DNA of 64,000 nt from Sialis fuliginosa (GCA_961205875.1 OY540820.1:13454001-13518000), one strand, 5' to 3'. Counted from the first letter of the stretch, positions 1 to 13,112 are shown. Numbers and translations: made by a program. The notes: a model not told the origin generated them from the sequence alone.

Positions 1-2096
1 AAACGACGTTTTTTTTTTAATCATTGAGGTACCGGCGATAGCCATATATGTGCTGAATATGCATTTAAAATTTCAAATCGATGCAAAAATATCGTTTTGA
101 GAAAAATGTTTTTAAAGCTGTCCAAGCGCCGAGCGCGCGGTAAGAGCGTCACTGTTTTGGCGCGCTGTACTAACAATAAGTTAAATATGTAGAAATTGAC
201 TGTACTACTGTACTGTAGATAAATTCTGTCGAAAGAAGAAGTAAAATAGGACCTTTTTAATTGAATACATAATTATTATTATGTTTGATATTGTTGACAG
301 TATATTAAACCTAAAAAACGTCTAGTTCATGAACTCTAATAGCTTTCACGTCGTTGAACCTGAACCATTTATGATATGCATTGAATTCGAATCGAATCCG
401 AACCATAACTAAATTCAAATTATAACCCTTATAAATATTTCATATTTCTTTTGTCTGAATCTTTCACGTAGTTTCTGATACGTTTTGAAGTGCTATGGAA
501 TTTTGTTAATTAAAACTTTGAAATTCCTTATTCCGATAATCGTTAATCGTATTACAATCATTCATAGTCTAAAGTTTGAAACCTCTGGCCTACATAACTA
601 TAGATCAAATCTTATAATGGATTTTCTTGAAGATGACAACTGTTTTATATACATTATACATATATAAATACATCATTCAAGCAAAAAATGTTAAATGTCG
701 TAGTCTCAGTTTTACTGCATTCTATAAAACGTTTAATATTAGATTTTCTCTAGTTTCTTGACGTTACTTTTCCTGACGACATTTTAATGTTACGTCACTA
801 ATGTAAAATGTTATTTCTTTAACGTCATTGTTTTTTGTACTTTAATACTATGTAAAATATTTTTTTCTATTAATTAGTATGCACTAAAATAGGCCCTGAA
901 CCGAAATAGTTTCAAGAAAGGCGTTTTTTTTTAATAACGAGGAAATGGGTTTCTATATATAGACATTTTCTCGGGTAGTACAACATTAAAAAGCATGTTT
1001 TAAAATTTTTTTTCAAATAAATAAAAAAATTTATTGAAAAATCATAATTTCCAGAAAATATTATTATATAATAATATAATTGCAATTGAAATTTATTATT
1101 AATAATAAATTACTTCAAATTTTAAATAAATCATCCAGAAATGAATTTCATAGTTGTGTTTTAGACAGAATCCCCCCCCCCCCCTAACAATCCAGAGCCG
1201 AAAGCACATACATTACGGACCTGTATTTTTGTTTATCGATAATCCATTATGATTTTAAAAAAAGGGGTTATTTTAGTGTGTAGTTGTAGCTCTTTTTTGC
1301 AGTTCCAAAAATGAAAACTGCAGTTGTAAAAGCTTATTTATGTAGTTGAAAAATTACAAGTAGATAGAAAAATATAAAAAGTGTATGTGTAGAGCAAAAA
1401 AAAAGAAAAGGTCAATATAATTTGAAAGAGAGAAATACACAAAGTGTAGAGTAAAAAAGCAAAAAGAAAAGGTGTTTGCAGCTGCGAAATTCTCTTAAAA
1501 TAACCCCTGTTTAAAAACATAATAATATATAAATTCGGAATTTAATCCTTAAAACATATAAAACCAGTTTTCCAGGCAACACATTTTTATCACATGATAT
1601 CGTGATAGTACAATACATTTAATATTATGATTGACATAATAAAATTAAATTATTCATATCAAGGTTAATATCACGACAAGGTCGCATGCAAATTTAGAAA
1701 ATATCTTTTTATACCTATAATACATTTATACATACTTTCCGTTGTTGACAATATTTCTTACAAAAAAACTCTCTGTAATTGTGCGATGCAAAATTATGTA
1801 CATATTCCAGGATTCCTACGAAAATACCCTGTTGTATATTTATGTCAACATTATATTAAAGCAAATGTACCTACACATATATATACATATATTAGGTACA
1901 TAATATATCTAAAGGATTAATTCCTACCTTTTCATTATGATATATTTTTAGTAGCTTTTATGAAAAGATTTCAAAATAATTATCCTCGATTTTTTTTATC
2001 AAGGTATCAACTATCAACATTCAAAAATCGATGAAAAGTAGATGTAGTTCTTTGGGCTTCTAAAAACTTTTCGATTGCGAATATTTTTTATATTAT
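1..2096. other. AT-rich DNA without a supportable gene
   Basis: No coding frame looks real; the longest frames are about 60 codons, AT-biased and without a family signature. A small CpG-rich island lies near 124-165, where two short GCGC-rich stretches are partly inverted. A run of 13 C lies at 1172-1184. These look like repeat debris, but no terminal repeats or target duplications could be found. Confidence 0.6.
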
Positions 2097-2470
2097 AAGG
2101 GTTCCGAAGAAACCCTATTAATCTCACTTTGTCGTCCGTCCGTCCTTTTCAATCAAAGCAAAATATCTCGTTAACTATATAAGCTAGAAACTTTAAATTT
2201 TCAGTTAAATTTTATAAATAAAAAAAATATATTTAAACAAAAGTTTTGTACAGCAAAATATTTTTTTAAACAAATTATATACATTTTCCTACAAAATTGA
2301 TCCCTTGTATTTTTACGCTATCTTTGATAGTTTATGAGATATTTCGTTTTAAAAAAAAAGTCAAATTTTCAAAAGTCGATATTTTTGAGGATAAAGTTTA
2401 TATATTATTGCTTGTCATACAATATATAAAATACAATTCTTTCAAATAAAAAAACGTTTTCAAAATCACT
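2097..2470. repeat. dispersed repeat with GGTTCC start and GTCCGTCC run (family D)
   Basis: It opens with a small inverted motif (AGGGTT, 7-nt spacer, AACCCT) and then a GTCGTCCGTCCGTCC tract, a layout common to abundant dispersed repeats of insect genomes. A related start (GGAACCC, then GTCCATCCGTC) occurs at 36503. The right boundary is approximate because the sequence grades into AT-rich DNA. No coding potential is seen. Confidence 0.4.
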
Positions 2471-2774
2471 GTTTGAGCATCTACTTGATAAAGAAGTGCG
2501 TTAGTAAGGAATAAGACGAAAGATGTCTAAAGAGTAGCGAGTCACGTAGAAAACGGGATCACAGAGGCGTGTATAAAGTAGGTACAAGGAAATTTACATA
2601 TATAGGTGAAAATGAGCAAAGAAAACGACGTGAGATTAAGGCTGCGATAGAAAACGGGATGACAAACTGAGATCTATTGATTACCTACCGCCCACCGTAG
2701 TAACGACCTTGACGTTGTAAGAAGGCCGCCAGCCAGTGATTTTAAACAGTTATTTATTATAATTTTCTGGTTTA

Positions 2775-3590
2775 TTTTTGCTTCCTCGCAATATCGAAGA
2801 TACGAGAAGCTATGTGATCGTTTCAGATTGAGACAAAAAAAGTTCTCCAATTTCAAAATTTTAAATTTATTTATCCGTTTCACGTCAAGACAAACACTTT
2901 TCGTTCCGTGTCTGTCTGTCTGTCCGTGTGTCCGTGTGTCCGTCTGTCCCCTGAATCCTTGTCACACGCATAACTCATGAACCACTGAACCGATATTATT
3001 GAAACTTGGTCGGATGGTTGGGTTTGGTTTGAGGACGGTCCCATTTCAAAATCATCAAAATCGTGTGTAAGGGGGAGGGGTGACACCCCAAAATATTTAT
3101 TTTTTCAAGATATCTCAAGAACGACACATGTTACGAAAAAAATTTATAGAATATTTTTTGTAGAGAATTAAATTTCCTATAATATGGGTCTACTACGTTT
3201 GTTGTAAAATATTCTATTACAAAGATTTATCTAAATTAATTTTAAAAATTCGTGTTTTGTTTTTCTAAATTGATATTTGATTGGATATATTAAGTGTCAT
3301 TTTGACGTTTTAAATGTCACTTTGGCGTTTTAAATGTCACTTTGACGTTTTAAATGTTATTTTGACATTTGCATAAATTTAGATTTAGATTGAAATTATC
3401 AAAAAATTAAAAATATATGAAAATATATTCAGGTGCGTTTTAAGAAAAAATTCGAACTAAGATTTTTTTAGTAAAATTTGTATAAAAATTAAATGGTTAA
3501 CCAATGCCAGGCAATTTATCTGAACACAATCGGTTTTAATGAATTTAGCACGAGGAAGCACTGTGCATTTACTTGGCAGATGTTTTTTTT
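2775..3590 (+). mobile_element. Family B repeat, copy B1 (longest copy)
   Basis: This is the reference copy of a repeat seen six times here. It begins with TTTTTGCTTCCTCGCAATA, runs through a GTCTGTCTGTCC/GTGTGTCC tract (about 2910-2945), and ends CGAGGAAGCACTGTGCATTTACTTGGCAGATG. The motif TGCTTCCTCG at 2779-2788 is inverted as CGAGGAAGCA at 3551-3560, so it may be a TIR element. However, conserved sequence continues about 28 bp past the right motif in three copies, so the true ends are not fixed. Non-coding. A 21-bp tandem repeat lies inside it. Confidence 0.65.
3293..3370. repeat. 21-bp tandem repeat inside family B
   Basis: About four imperfect copies of a unit like TGTCACTTTGACGTTTTAAA, differing at single positions. 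The same position in the other copies carries fewer units: about two at 17810-17860 (inverted) and about one at 16640-16680, so the array has varied in number since the copies spread. Confidence 0.75.
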
Positions 3591-3812
3591 ATAAATATTA
3601 TAAAAAATCGTGAATTTATAATAGACGTTATTGATTATACATGGGAATATAACAAGTAGAAAAATCATAAAAAAGTTTTAATAAAAAAAAAAAAAATTAC
3701 ATTAAAATAACACCCCCAAAAATACCTAGTCTTCTTTCCCGGGATATTTTTTTATATTATATGTATTATATTATTTTAATTGAAAATAAAGAAAATAGTA
3801 CATTCAAAAACC

Positions 3813-4052
3813 TTTGTGATCGTTTCAGATTGAGACAAAAAAAATGTTCTCCGATTTCAAAATTTTAAATTGATCCGTTTCACTTTTCGTTCCGTGTCTG
3901 TCTGTCCGTCCGTTTGTCCCCTGAATCCTTGTCACACGCATAACTCATGAACCACTGAACCGATATTATTGAAACTTGGTCGGATGGTTAGGTCTGGCTT
4001 GAGGACGGTCCCATTTCAAAATCATTAAAATCGTGTGTAAGGGGGAGGGATG
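3813..4052 (+). mobile_element. Family B repeat, copy B2 (5' fragment)
   Basis: This closely matches B1 from 'TTGTGATCGTTTCAGATTGAG' to 'GGGGGAGGGATG', then leaves the family abruptly. It lacks the first roughly 45 bp and the whole right half. It lies only 220 bp after B1 in the same orientation. Confidence 0.7.
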
Positions 4053-4483
4053 AATGCAATTCATTTATTACTTATTTTTGATTTCTCTATCTGTTTAAAT
4101 GTTAAAAAAAATTAATCAGGAATCATGTCACCCCTGAGGGCAAGATCTGGTTGGTTTTTTATTTTCTACGATCTTAAAGCGCGTTAGTACATACGTAAAA
4201 ATTTAAGTATTTATGTATTATCTTTTTTCCTCAATTTAAAATATTGTCAGATTCATTCGTTTATGTATTATCCATTTTGTCGTTAAATTAATACTTGTAT
4301 GAAATAAAAATATGTAACTTATTATATTTACACATTCACATTATAAACATTTTTTTCGGCGTGTCTTTTTATGTTTTAACATTTAGAAAGACATTCTTAA
4401 ATATCACAATTAAATATAAAATATATATATAAAATATTCTAAGTTGTTTTATAATAAAATATCGGTATGGAGAACCATACATG

Positions 4484-5238
4484 ACTTCCATGTTCTTTCT
4501 ATCTTTTTAAATAATTTTTAAATATACATTTTATTAAATATTTTATTTATATAACCTACTACTATGAATATACATATCGTAATACATTAAAAAAACATAA
4601 ATACTTACAACGGTTACATCTCTTTCTGCCATTTGTATAGAAATATTAGTTTTCTAATGTCAAAAACATAATTCACATTCGTAGAAAAACTAATTTGACA
4701 ATTTGAATTTAGTTGCATTTGTTTCCAAGGCAACATCAATTAATGACATATTAGTATTTAAAATTCAAATTTTAAGTGTGTTTTTCACCCCTTTAATGGC
4801 TATTTAGGCACGTACAAATAATAAATGTCCCTTAGATTCAATTGAACTGCAAATGTACCAAATCTTATCAAAATTAGTGAAATAATACTCGCAATATACA
4901 CTTTTTAGACGAAAAAAGTTACAAAATTTCGAATATTTCCAAAACCCCTAATCCGATTAGCACCAAAATCAATAGGTCTGGAGTACTCACTGAGACAAAC
5001 ATTTTCCCCAAAAATAATTCAGATCGGTACATTTTTACAGTAGTTATCGTGAACGAAAGAAAATTCTACATCCGCACAGACACACGGACACACAGATACA
5101 CAGACACACGCACAGCCGCCATGCGGAAATTAACTTTTCTTTAAGTTTTGAAGTTAGTACAATCAGAATTTGTCATTTTCTCGGACACGATTTTTCGATG
5201 GTATTACAATACTTCCATTTCTTTCAGAACATGGAAGT
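4484..5238. mobile_element. TIR element with ACTTCCATGTTCT ends
   Basis: A perfect 13-bp motif ACTTCCATGTTCT (4484-4496) is inverted as AGAACATGGAAGT (5226-5238), giving a 755-bp unit. The right end can also form a local hairpin with ACTTCCAT at 5211-5218. The right half has a CA-rich tract (CAGACACACGGACACAC, about 5077-5115) and a short CpG patch. No target duplication could be recognised, so the class is open. No coding capacity is seen. Confidence 0.5.
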
Positions 5239-5239
5239 A

Positions 5240-6690
5240 AAATGATAATAGTATCAATGTCAAAAAAATTCATAAGAAACATTTTTCTTTAATTTTCCAC
5301 CATTTCAGCCCTGTCTTCATTGATAAAGACCTACATCAGTATGTCTTTCACCATCTTTCCTTTTCGCTGAATTCGACCATTGAATAATCATTTGTAGAGG
5401 TTCGATTTTTACAAAGCGAAGAAATATTTGGGAGGGTATTTCATAACCTTTCACGACTTTTTAATATCGAGAATTCTCCTCTAATGCATATCTAATAGAT
5501 TATAAATATCTTGTATAATTAGTTCATCATTTGTGAATGCTTTCACTCGTATTATTTTTATGCATACAAATAGAATATTCATAGTGGGTATTTCGTTCCT
5601 TATTTAAGTTGATAGTAACCATTTATGTTTTAATTAACTCTATTTGAAAATTATAATATTGTTAAAGTATTCAATATATTATTATTTTTGCACAGAGCCC
5701 CGCAAACCTTAGGAAAGGAACTAGTCGTTGATTCCATAAATGTTTAATTATCTGCTGTTGACATTACATGACTTTTTTCTCTAACAAACCATTTTAAAAC
5801 TATTTAGAATATTGTAGTTAAACGTGTTTCCAGTTTGCTCTTAAAAATGAAAGAGCAGATCGATTTAAAATCAATAAAAAGTGAAATTAGATGTTTTAGC
5901 ATATCATTATGTCTCCCATTTATGCTGAAAAAATTGATTAAATTTCTTGAGCAATTTTTTTAAAATTTATAGAACAAAAATTATAGATAAAATTATTTCA
6001 TAAAAAAATGGGGAGAGAAATTAACAGAATCATAAATTTTAATAATATTAAAAATTCAAAAATTGACAAAAATAAACGTTACGGTTTAGTGACGAATTTA
6101 AGTCTCGCCGTTTTGGCTGTAGAGCGTTCATAGACACAACGATATACGACTTCATTGAGTTAATAATAGTACGTATATTCAGGGAAGCTCAAAATATGAA
6201 ATTCCATTGAAATCTCGAGTTCGAATATTTTCATGATCACTATACATTATTATACAATATATTTTCATGTATGTATAAAAAAATAAAAACTACTCTCTTT
6301 TTCACAATAAACGGGAATAACATCAAAGCTTGTTACAGCATTGAATATCTGCGTCTATTGATATTTGCATGATCGATAATGTATGTATGTAGTATGCTGT
6401 ACCTATGTATATAAATAAACATATTCTGTGTGACAGTCACTTTGTATACCGGTTTCATCATTAGTTCAGTGGAACAAACTCTTATTAAAGTACAATTTTG
6501 TCAAATACGGATAAATTAAATGTACGTACATTATGCGCAGTATTTTATATTAAATTCTTGTATCGCCGGTATTTTGTACTATTTCAATAAAGAGAGACAG
6601 AATAATTATTATTAATATAGATGAGAAATTTAACCGAGTGATTGTTTATAATGGAAAATAACATTTTATGCAGTTATTTTTTAATTATAA
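5240..6690. other. AT-rich DNA, nothing recognised
   Basis: No gene, no repeat matching elsewhere in the window, and no terminal repeats. A CpG-containing spot near 6095-6140 is too short to interpret. Confidence 0.5.
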
Positions 6691-6713
6691 TTTTAATTTA
6701 TTATTATTTTTTG

Positions 6714-6766
6714 ATGATGATGAGATGCATTTCTTGTCGGCTGAATTACTCCTTTTCCAACAGCTG
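6714..6766 (+). mobile_element. Possible non-LTR retrotransposon 3' fragment
   Basis: About 50 bp (GAGATGCATTTCTTGTCGGC through CCTTTTCCAACAGCT) recurs inverted at 52443-52497. In that second copy the same sequence is followed by a (TAA)n tail, as at the 3' end of some insect non-LTR elements. This copy has no tail and no coding remnant, so the class is inferred from the other copy. Confidence 0.4.
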
Positions 6767-6892
6767 GTGTTTTTGCCATTTTTGTGCAGTTAATTTTATT
6801 TTATGAATGGTTGTTTCACAAGGGATGTCTGATTGTTATTATTATGTTTATCAAAAATTTCAAATTTAAATCTATAAGTTATGATTTTATTT

Positions 6893-7096
6893 AAGACACT
6901 AGCACCAGTCTTGGATATGACCCCAGTAATGGCTATTTTTTAATTAAATATACTGAATTCGAAATATTTGTTGATATTTGATTACTACCACTTCTGAATA
7001 TTAATCTATATACATTTAACTGTCTTACAGCGTGATTTGATGACAATCGGCCAATAGGTGTCAAAATGGTGGACATTTAAACTAATTATTAATATA
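6893..7096 (+). mobile_element. Family A MITE, copy A1, left part
   Basis: This starts with a decayed TIR (AAGACACTAGCACCAG; consensus AAGGTACTGGCACCAG) and follows the family through CAATCGGCCAATAGGTGTC to ATTATTAATATA. There it is broken by the 3.75-kb element at 7097-10848; its other part resumes at 10849. Non-coding. Confidence 0.85.
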
Positions 7097-10000
7097 TAGT
7101 TCAGGAAACTTGTGCAAAAGTTCCAAATAATTCCAATAGTTCAGGGATTTTTCATGGATTTAGAGATAGTTGTGAGGAGTATTTTCTGAAAAGTCCCCAT
7201 TCCTAGGTGTTGAGCAAACCCTACAATCAGGGTTGAAAGAAACAATTTTGAGTGTTTATAAAAATCGGAATATTTCCGAAACAATAAATACTACACATTT
7301 GCAATTAGGCCCAAATGACGCAGAACTAAGTTCTTTATAGATACAGAGAACATTTTTTTAAATGTGGTCTCGTTAACTATGCTAAATTTGCAGTTAAACA
7401 TTAAAAATATATATAATTCCATCTTGTACCTCAAATATAACCTACTTTGCGGGCCCAAATTAAAAAAATATGCTATTTTTGTCTGTGCGCAATTTAATTT
7501 CGCATCATTTGAGCCTAATTGCAAATTTGTACTATGTACCATACAGGAGATATGTTTTTTTTAATTCCAAACTTAGAAAAATTGTTGGTTAAAACAGTAG
7601 TAGTCAGAGTAACGAACAATTTCATAAATAGTCCAGTAATTTTAGATATAAATGCACTCAATCTGGGGAAAAAATAGCAATTAGCTGAATTTTTGTATAC
7701 ACCTTCGTTACAGTGTTATAAATAACGTGTAAAAAGTCCCCAACGATATCGTGTCGGCGTTGCGAGATATTGAAGGTCTAACGTGACGAAAAACAGTTAT
7801 TAACGAATATCTCGCTTCCTATTACTCGGAGGTCAATAAGGGTTATTATATAAATGGTGTGTTATAAAATTCTTAAGAAAAAAGGTTTTTTCCATTTTTA
7901 AAAAGAAACAACCGTTCTCGTGGTAGAGCGCGGAGAAAGTATGGCTATATATTTGCATACGGTATGTCGCACTCTATGGCAATTGACTATTTTCATATGA
8001 CTATTTGTACGTGAAAAAATTACAGGACAAAAATTAAAGAGTAGCAAATAATCTATAAGGTGCGTCATTCGGATATATTAAAAAAACATTTTTAATCAAT
8101 TTTAATCACATTTAGTAGAACTACAAACATAGCGATTTATGAAAATTTACCATTCTTGTTCAATTTTGTGTTCAAAATCCACACCGAAGCTTTTTCAAAG
8201 TTATTTAATGGTTCTACTAAAATAAGCTTAGGACATATTGAGTAGAAAAGAGAGAAAAAATGTGTTAAATTGACCTGCATTTAACAATAGGTACGTCAAA
8301 AATTAAAAAATCGAAAAAAAAATTATTTTATTATAAAATGCACCCTTTTTAAAATTTTATGTGTACTTATGTTATAAATATGACTAAACAGTAAAATTAT
8401 AAATATTTTTAGACTACAAACATGTCCGTGCGATTCTTTTTTATAATATTATAATTTTAAAACATTCGATTTTAAATAATTTCGCTTTGTAAAAACAAGT
8501 TTGTAAGTTCTTTAGTTAAGAATCTTAAGGAAACCTACCAAAACGTACCGTAAAAAAATCACTAAAAACCAAAACTAATAATATCGATATAATTTTTTGC
8601 TCTACACTTACAATTAGATACATATAGGGATATTTGTGAAAATATTCATCTATGTATTAAAATAAAATAATGTAATAACATACATATATAAGTATCATTT
8701 CATTTGAATGTTTATATGGAGCTGTGTTAATTAATAAATTAAGCTGTGTTTTTCTCCCCTGGACTATAGTAACAAATTCAGGCTAAAATATGAATACTAA
8801 GGCCTTATCGGTTTTACAGGATTAAAATGTAAGGATTGGGGTTCTCACATTAAGGTAATAAGAACATTAAATATTATAGAATATGAAATAATTATAGTTC
8901 CATACTATTAATGAATTAGTTGCTCCTTTATTTGTATGCCTTTTGTTTATAAAATAGATGGATCTATTGTACCTGTCTTGTTACGATCCTATAAAAATTG
9001 ATCCAAATATATTGTTTGGCTACTGAAATTAACTATTTAATATAGTTAAATAAACACGCAAATATTTGCAGTGAATCGGTTAATTTTTCACAAATACCCG
9101 GACCGAAATTCCTCCCTAAACCGTTTCTAAAAATACATCATGTACTCTGTAATGTTGTTGAAGTAATACTTATAATAATACTCTATAATATATTTAATGG
9201 AATATGTTCATAATTTGAATTTTTTACATCAATACTGTAATAGGAACGTATCTGTTCTGGTATACAGCAATGTAGTAGTTAAAAAAAATAACCTTTTTTC
9301 CGTTACCACTGCATTAATCTTGATGTTTTTGGTTTTTATTAAACGCGAAAATTTCTGATATTTGAATAAGATTCTACAAAAAAATTTCGAAATAGCATCA
9401 GGGTCAACTAAAATCGAAAAAAATGCAAAAAAATGTTTTTTAGTTAACTATATTTTTTTAAAGTCACAATGCTCCTTACGCTAGTACATAACTGATCTTA
9501 ATAACCTTGATCTTATTTTATAGTAAATTATATTCTCTACAAAAAAAGTTATTTGCATCGTGTTCGTAGAGTGAATATTTTCAAAGAAAAACGCGAAAAA
9601 CCGTGGAAAATTGTGCCCCGTCCGCCATTTATTTACGATGGCAGCGATATCACCGCTTAGGTTAGTCACAATTAAAAAAATATATGTATATTATCTATGC
9701 AAAATTTAATTCTGCGTCATTTAAGGGTAATTGCAAATTGGTTCTATGTACCGTTCAGGTGCTATTTCAGTTTTTATAATCTCTTAAGCTGTTTCTTCCA
9801 ACCATGATTGCAGGGTTGGCTCAACACTTAAGAATGGGGACTTTTACGAAAATACTCCTCACAACTAATTCTAAAACCCTGGAAAGTTTCATAACTATTG
9901 GAATTATTTAGTACTTTTGCACAGTATTTCTAAATTAATAGTATCGAGACTGAAATAAAATTGAAAATATTGTAAAAAAATTACATTTCGTTCACTATTT

Positions 10001-10848
10001 TTTCAAAACCCCAGCTCTCCTAACATTAATATTTAACCGATCTCAATGTTCTTGATCTTATTTTAAAGAAAATTATGTGCTCTACAAAAAAAGATATTTG
10101 CTATGTTTTCGTAGAACGTACGGTTTCAGATAAAAACGCGAAAAACTGTAGAAAAATGTGACCCATTCGCCATTTTTTTAAGATGGCGACGGTAGCACAA
10201 CTCGGATCAACTTGAACATTTTGGAGAATAAGCAGAGTCATTAGTAGAACATTTTTACCAAAAATCATTTTGGTCCGAATTAGTTTCCGATAGTTGTTTA
10301 AATTTATGTTTATTTGACTTGACTAATAATGTGTATAGCAAATTTAAATATCTTCTCCCAGGCAGGTAAATAAATTTTCGGGGTAATTTTAAAACTTGGT
10401 TTTTGGACAGAAAGGTTCACTTAAATGACTAAACAAAAAATAATATTTTCTTTTCAAATGTACCTATGTAAGAACCTAAAGAGAGTACCTCCATTTTGAT
10501 TTATTTTTTTAATATTCGACATAATATACATTTTTAAGTGTTTGTACTATAAAAGACATAACATAATAAATTATATTCATTTAAATCATTCGATTTTAAA
10601 CAATTTAGGTCCATGAATTTGTCAGTTCTTTAGTTCAAAAGATACAACCATATTAAGAAAGTACTTCATTAAAAAAAAAATACCAAAAACCAAAATTAAA
10701 ATAAGTGTATCTTTTTTTGCTCAACACCTACATATGGGGATATTTCTGAAAATATGCATCTAAGTACTGGGAACAATATGTATAAGTATCATTTCTATTG
10801 GAATTATTTAGAAGTTTATATGGAGCTGTGTTTTTGTTTCCTGAACTA
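7097..10848. mobile_element. 3.75-kb TIR element nested in family A copy A1
   Basis: The ends are a perfect 13-bp inverted repeat, TAGTTCAGGAAAC (7097-7109) and GTTTCCTGAACTA (10836-10848). The flanks carry ATA on both sides (7094-7096, 10849-10851), and removing the insert with one ATA restores the family A sequence seen in other copies. Its interior is made of repeated blocks: 7105-7340 is inverted at about 9690-9935, 8395-8755 is directly repeated at about 10500-10840, and 9400-9670 is directly repeated at about 9980-10205. No frame encodes a recognisable transposase, so it appears non-autonomous. The 3-bp duplication would fit PIF/Harbinger-type insertion, but that is only suggestive. Confidence 0.75.
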
Positions 10849-10992
10849 ATAATTTATTTATTAATTATTATATTATCATAGCTACTGCTATATTTGCGGA
10901 CTTTGGATATTAAATTGAATAAATATAATATTAGAATTAGAAAAAAGAGTAAATCTTGCTCTTATAGCGGCCATAACTGATGCCAGTACCTT
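10849..10992 (+). mobile_element. Family A MITE, copy A1, right part
   Basis: This resumes with ATAATTTATTTATTAATTATT and ends CTCTTATAGCGGCCATAACT then GATGCCAGTACCTTA. Compared with full copies it has an internal deletion joining CTACTGC directly to TATATTTGCGG, removing about 200 bp. Confidence 0.85.
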
Positions 10993-11546
10993 ATGCCTTT
11001 TCTGTGAAACTTCATCCTTATGAAAACAACTCTTTTATATTTTTTTGTGAAATATTTTAGCGTAGTCGATTTTTTTTATTTTCGTTTTTTTAAATAAAAT
11101 ATTACATTTTTCTTTCTAAGAATTGTCTAAATACGGAGAAAACTATTATACACCTAACACCAAGAAAAATAAAATAAAAATACGCAACTGAATAATAAAA
11201 ACGAATGTAAACGCACAATTTCTTTATTAATAAAATTAAACTCGAAAAATTTGTAATGTACAAAGTATATATGCATATAAAATTATAACATTAAATTTTC
11301 GTTTGCGGTAAAGATATATTCACATTCTAACGTTATTTAAACATGGTTATGTGCGTGTAATATGCTACAGATTATGGAATGTAAACACAATATCCTGAGG
11401 ACATACATGGAAATTCGATATATCCCGCACCCTCTTTACTCTTTTACAAATAAAACTATATATACCTATGTATATACATTATACATACATCAACTTGATT
11501 TTTATTTTTATTACATTGTATTTACCTACTAGTCCAAGCTATCTAG
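10993..11546. other. AT-rich DNA, nothing recognised
   Basis: No coding frame, paired terminal repeats or match to the dispersed families could be found. Confidence 0.5.
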
Positions 11547-11650
11547 CAGTGCCGGATTAAGTCACCTGTAGCAAATGTTATAAAGAGGCCCTTGGCAGTG
11601 GCGTCGCTAAGAGGGAGATGGGTGACTCAGGGCGGAAATCGTTAGTGTCC
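11547..11650 (+). mobile_element. Two hAT-type left termini in tandem
   Basis: CAGTGCCGGATTAAG starts at 11547 and CAGTGGCGTCGCTAAG at 11596, followed by a G-rich then C-rich segment. Ends of the form CAG(T/G)GGC are typical of hAT elements, which make 8-bp target duplications. The second terminus heads the family C unit that contains the large hairpin downstream; its homologue is inverted at 42570. No matching right end or duplication was found. Confidence 0.5.
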
Positions 11651-11807
11651 CCCCCATAATACAAAGCTGTGTTTTCTTTCAGTTAATAAATAACTTAAAA
11701 ATATTATTAGAATATTCATTTTTATGCGCAAATCAAACATTTTAACCAAAAAAAATAATTTTATATTAGTTTACAAGCTCAATTATAAAACTAGAATACC
11801 TCTACGT

Positions 11808-12526
11808 CTTATTTTCTTGTATTTTAGTCGATATTTTTATGACGAGTTGAAGTTGACTAAAAAATTTCAAATTTTTGATTTCGTTAAAAGTATGTTTATT
11901 GTATAGAAAATGACGTTAAAAGTTGTTTGTTTCAAACCGCAGGTCTGTATCTCAAACCGTTCTCGAGATATAGCCTCTCAAAGTTTCATTTTTTTCAAAA
12001 TTTTGAAGAAAAATGGCCCTAACTTTTGAACGTGTGGTCGGAATTGATTTTAGTTGACGGATTTGAAATCAGCGTGTCAAAATCTATATAATGACATGTA
12101 TAATACTTTAAAATCCGACAAAAAAATTTTGGCCAAAAATCAACATTTTTTTAAGGTATACCCCTTTGAATTTTTTCGATTTTTCGCGAATTTTTTTTTC
12201 TCGAATTTTAAGGTATTATACATGCCATTGTATAGATTTTGAAACGCTGATTCCAAATCCGTCAACTAAAATCAATTCCGACCACGCGTTCAAAAGTTAG
12301 GGCCATTTTTCTTCAAAATTTTAAAAAAACTAAAACTTTGAGAGGCTATATCTCGAGAACGGTTTGAGATACACACCTGCGGTTTGAAGCATTCAACTTT
12401 TCACGTCATTTTCTATACAATAAACATACTTTTAACGAAATCAAAAATTTGAAATTTTTTAGTGAAATTTCCTGCAGTCAACTTCAACTCGTCATACAAA
12501 TATCGACTAAAATATAAGAAAATAAG
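11808..12526. repeat. Family C 0.72-kb hairpin, copy C1
   Basis: Two arms of roughly 310-320 bp (11808-12120 and 12207-12526) are near-perfect inverted copies around an AT-rich centre. Examples are CGCAGGTCTGTATCTCAAAC on the left and its inverse on the right, and TCTCGAGATATAGCCTCTC inverted as GAGAGGCTATATCTCGAGA. A second full copy is at 41697-42442 and a partial arm at 60997-61203. If transcribed, the RNA would fold into a very long hairpin. The 62-codon frame across the centre is the same in both copies only because the DNA is conserved. Confidence 0.85.
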
Positions 12527-13112
12527 TAAAAGCTTGAACTTTAGGTGTTTTATAACTAGTTTTTTTGTTCACGTAACTAACATATATTCTGAATACTACC
12601 TGTGCCCTTGCAAATTTACGAGCTCTTTTATAATACCGAACATAAAATTATCAAAAATCATGAATATTATCCAACAATGATGAAAGTTATAAATAAAACT
12701 GAAAATACCCTTATTATTTCAATATATAATACTAACAATGCATCGAAAGGCCTTCATGTAGTTCTAACAACGAATATTTTCAACACTTTGAAAGTGTGAT
12801 GAAGTAAACTGAGAAAACCACAACCAAGAATATGCAAATTGTACGCGGAAGCTGCGAACCATACAAGCATCACCACGGAACCTCAAATCTTACATAATCA
12901 TCTAGTTTACTTTAGGCTTTCGTTGTTATTATCTTGAATTAGTTTCGGACTTTCAGTGAACTTCCCCTATTGATTTCCATTAATGACGTTTCATTATAAG
13001 TTCAAAAGTAAGACTTTCAGAAAGCTTTAAATACCGTGAATGTAATTTGTTTCAAAATATGTATAAATTATAGGTACATAATAATTATATTTATAATAAC
13101 ATTATACTCTCG
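12527..13112. other. AT-rich DNA, nothing recognised
   Basis: The right continuation of the family C unit was not found here, and no gene is supported. Confidence 0.45.

Noticed and set aside
7291..7564. Opposed 83- and 66-codon frames
   Set aside because: Both strands of a local inverted repeat within the nested 3.75-kb element.
12054..12242. Similar frames at 12054-12242 and 41964-42209, apparently a conserved protein
   Set aside because: They lie across the centre of the two family C hairpins, start with TTG, and are conserved only because the hairpin DNA is.
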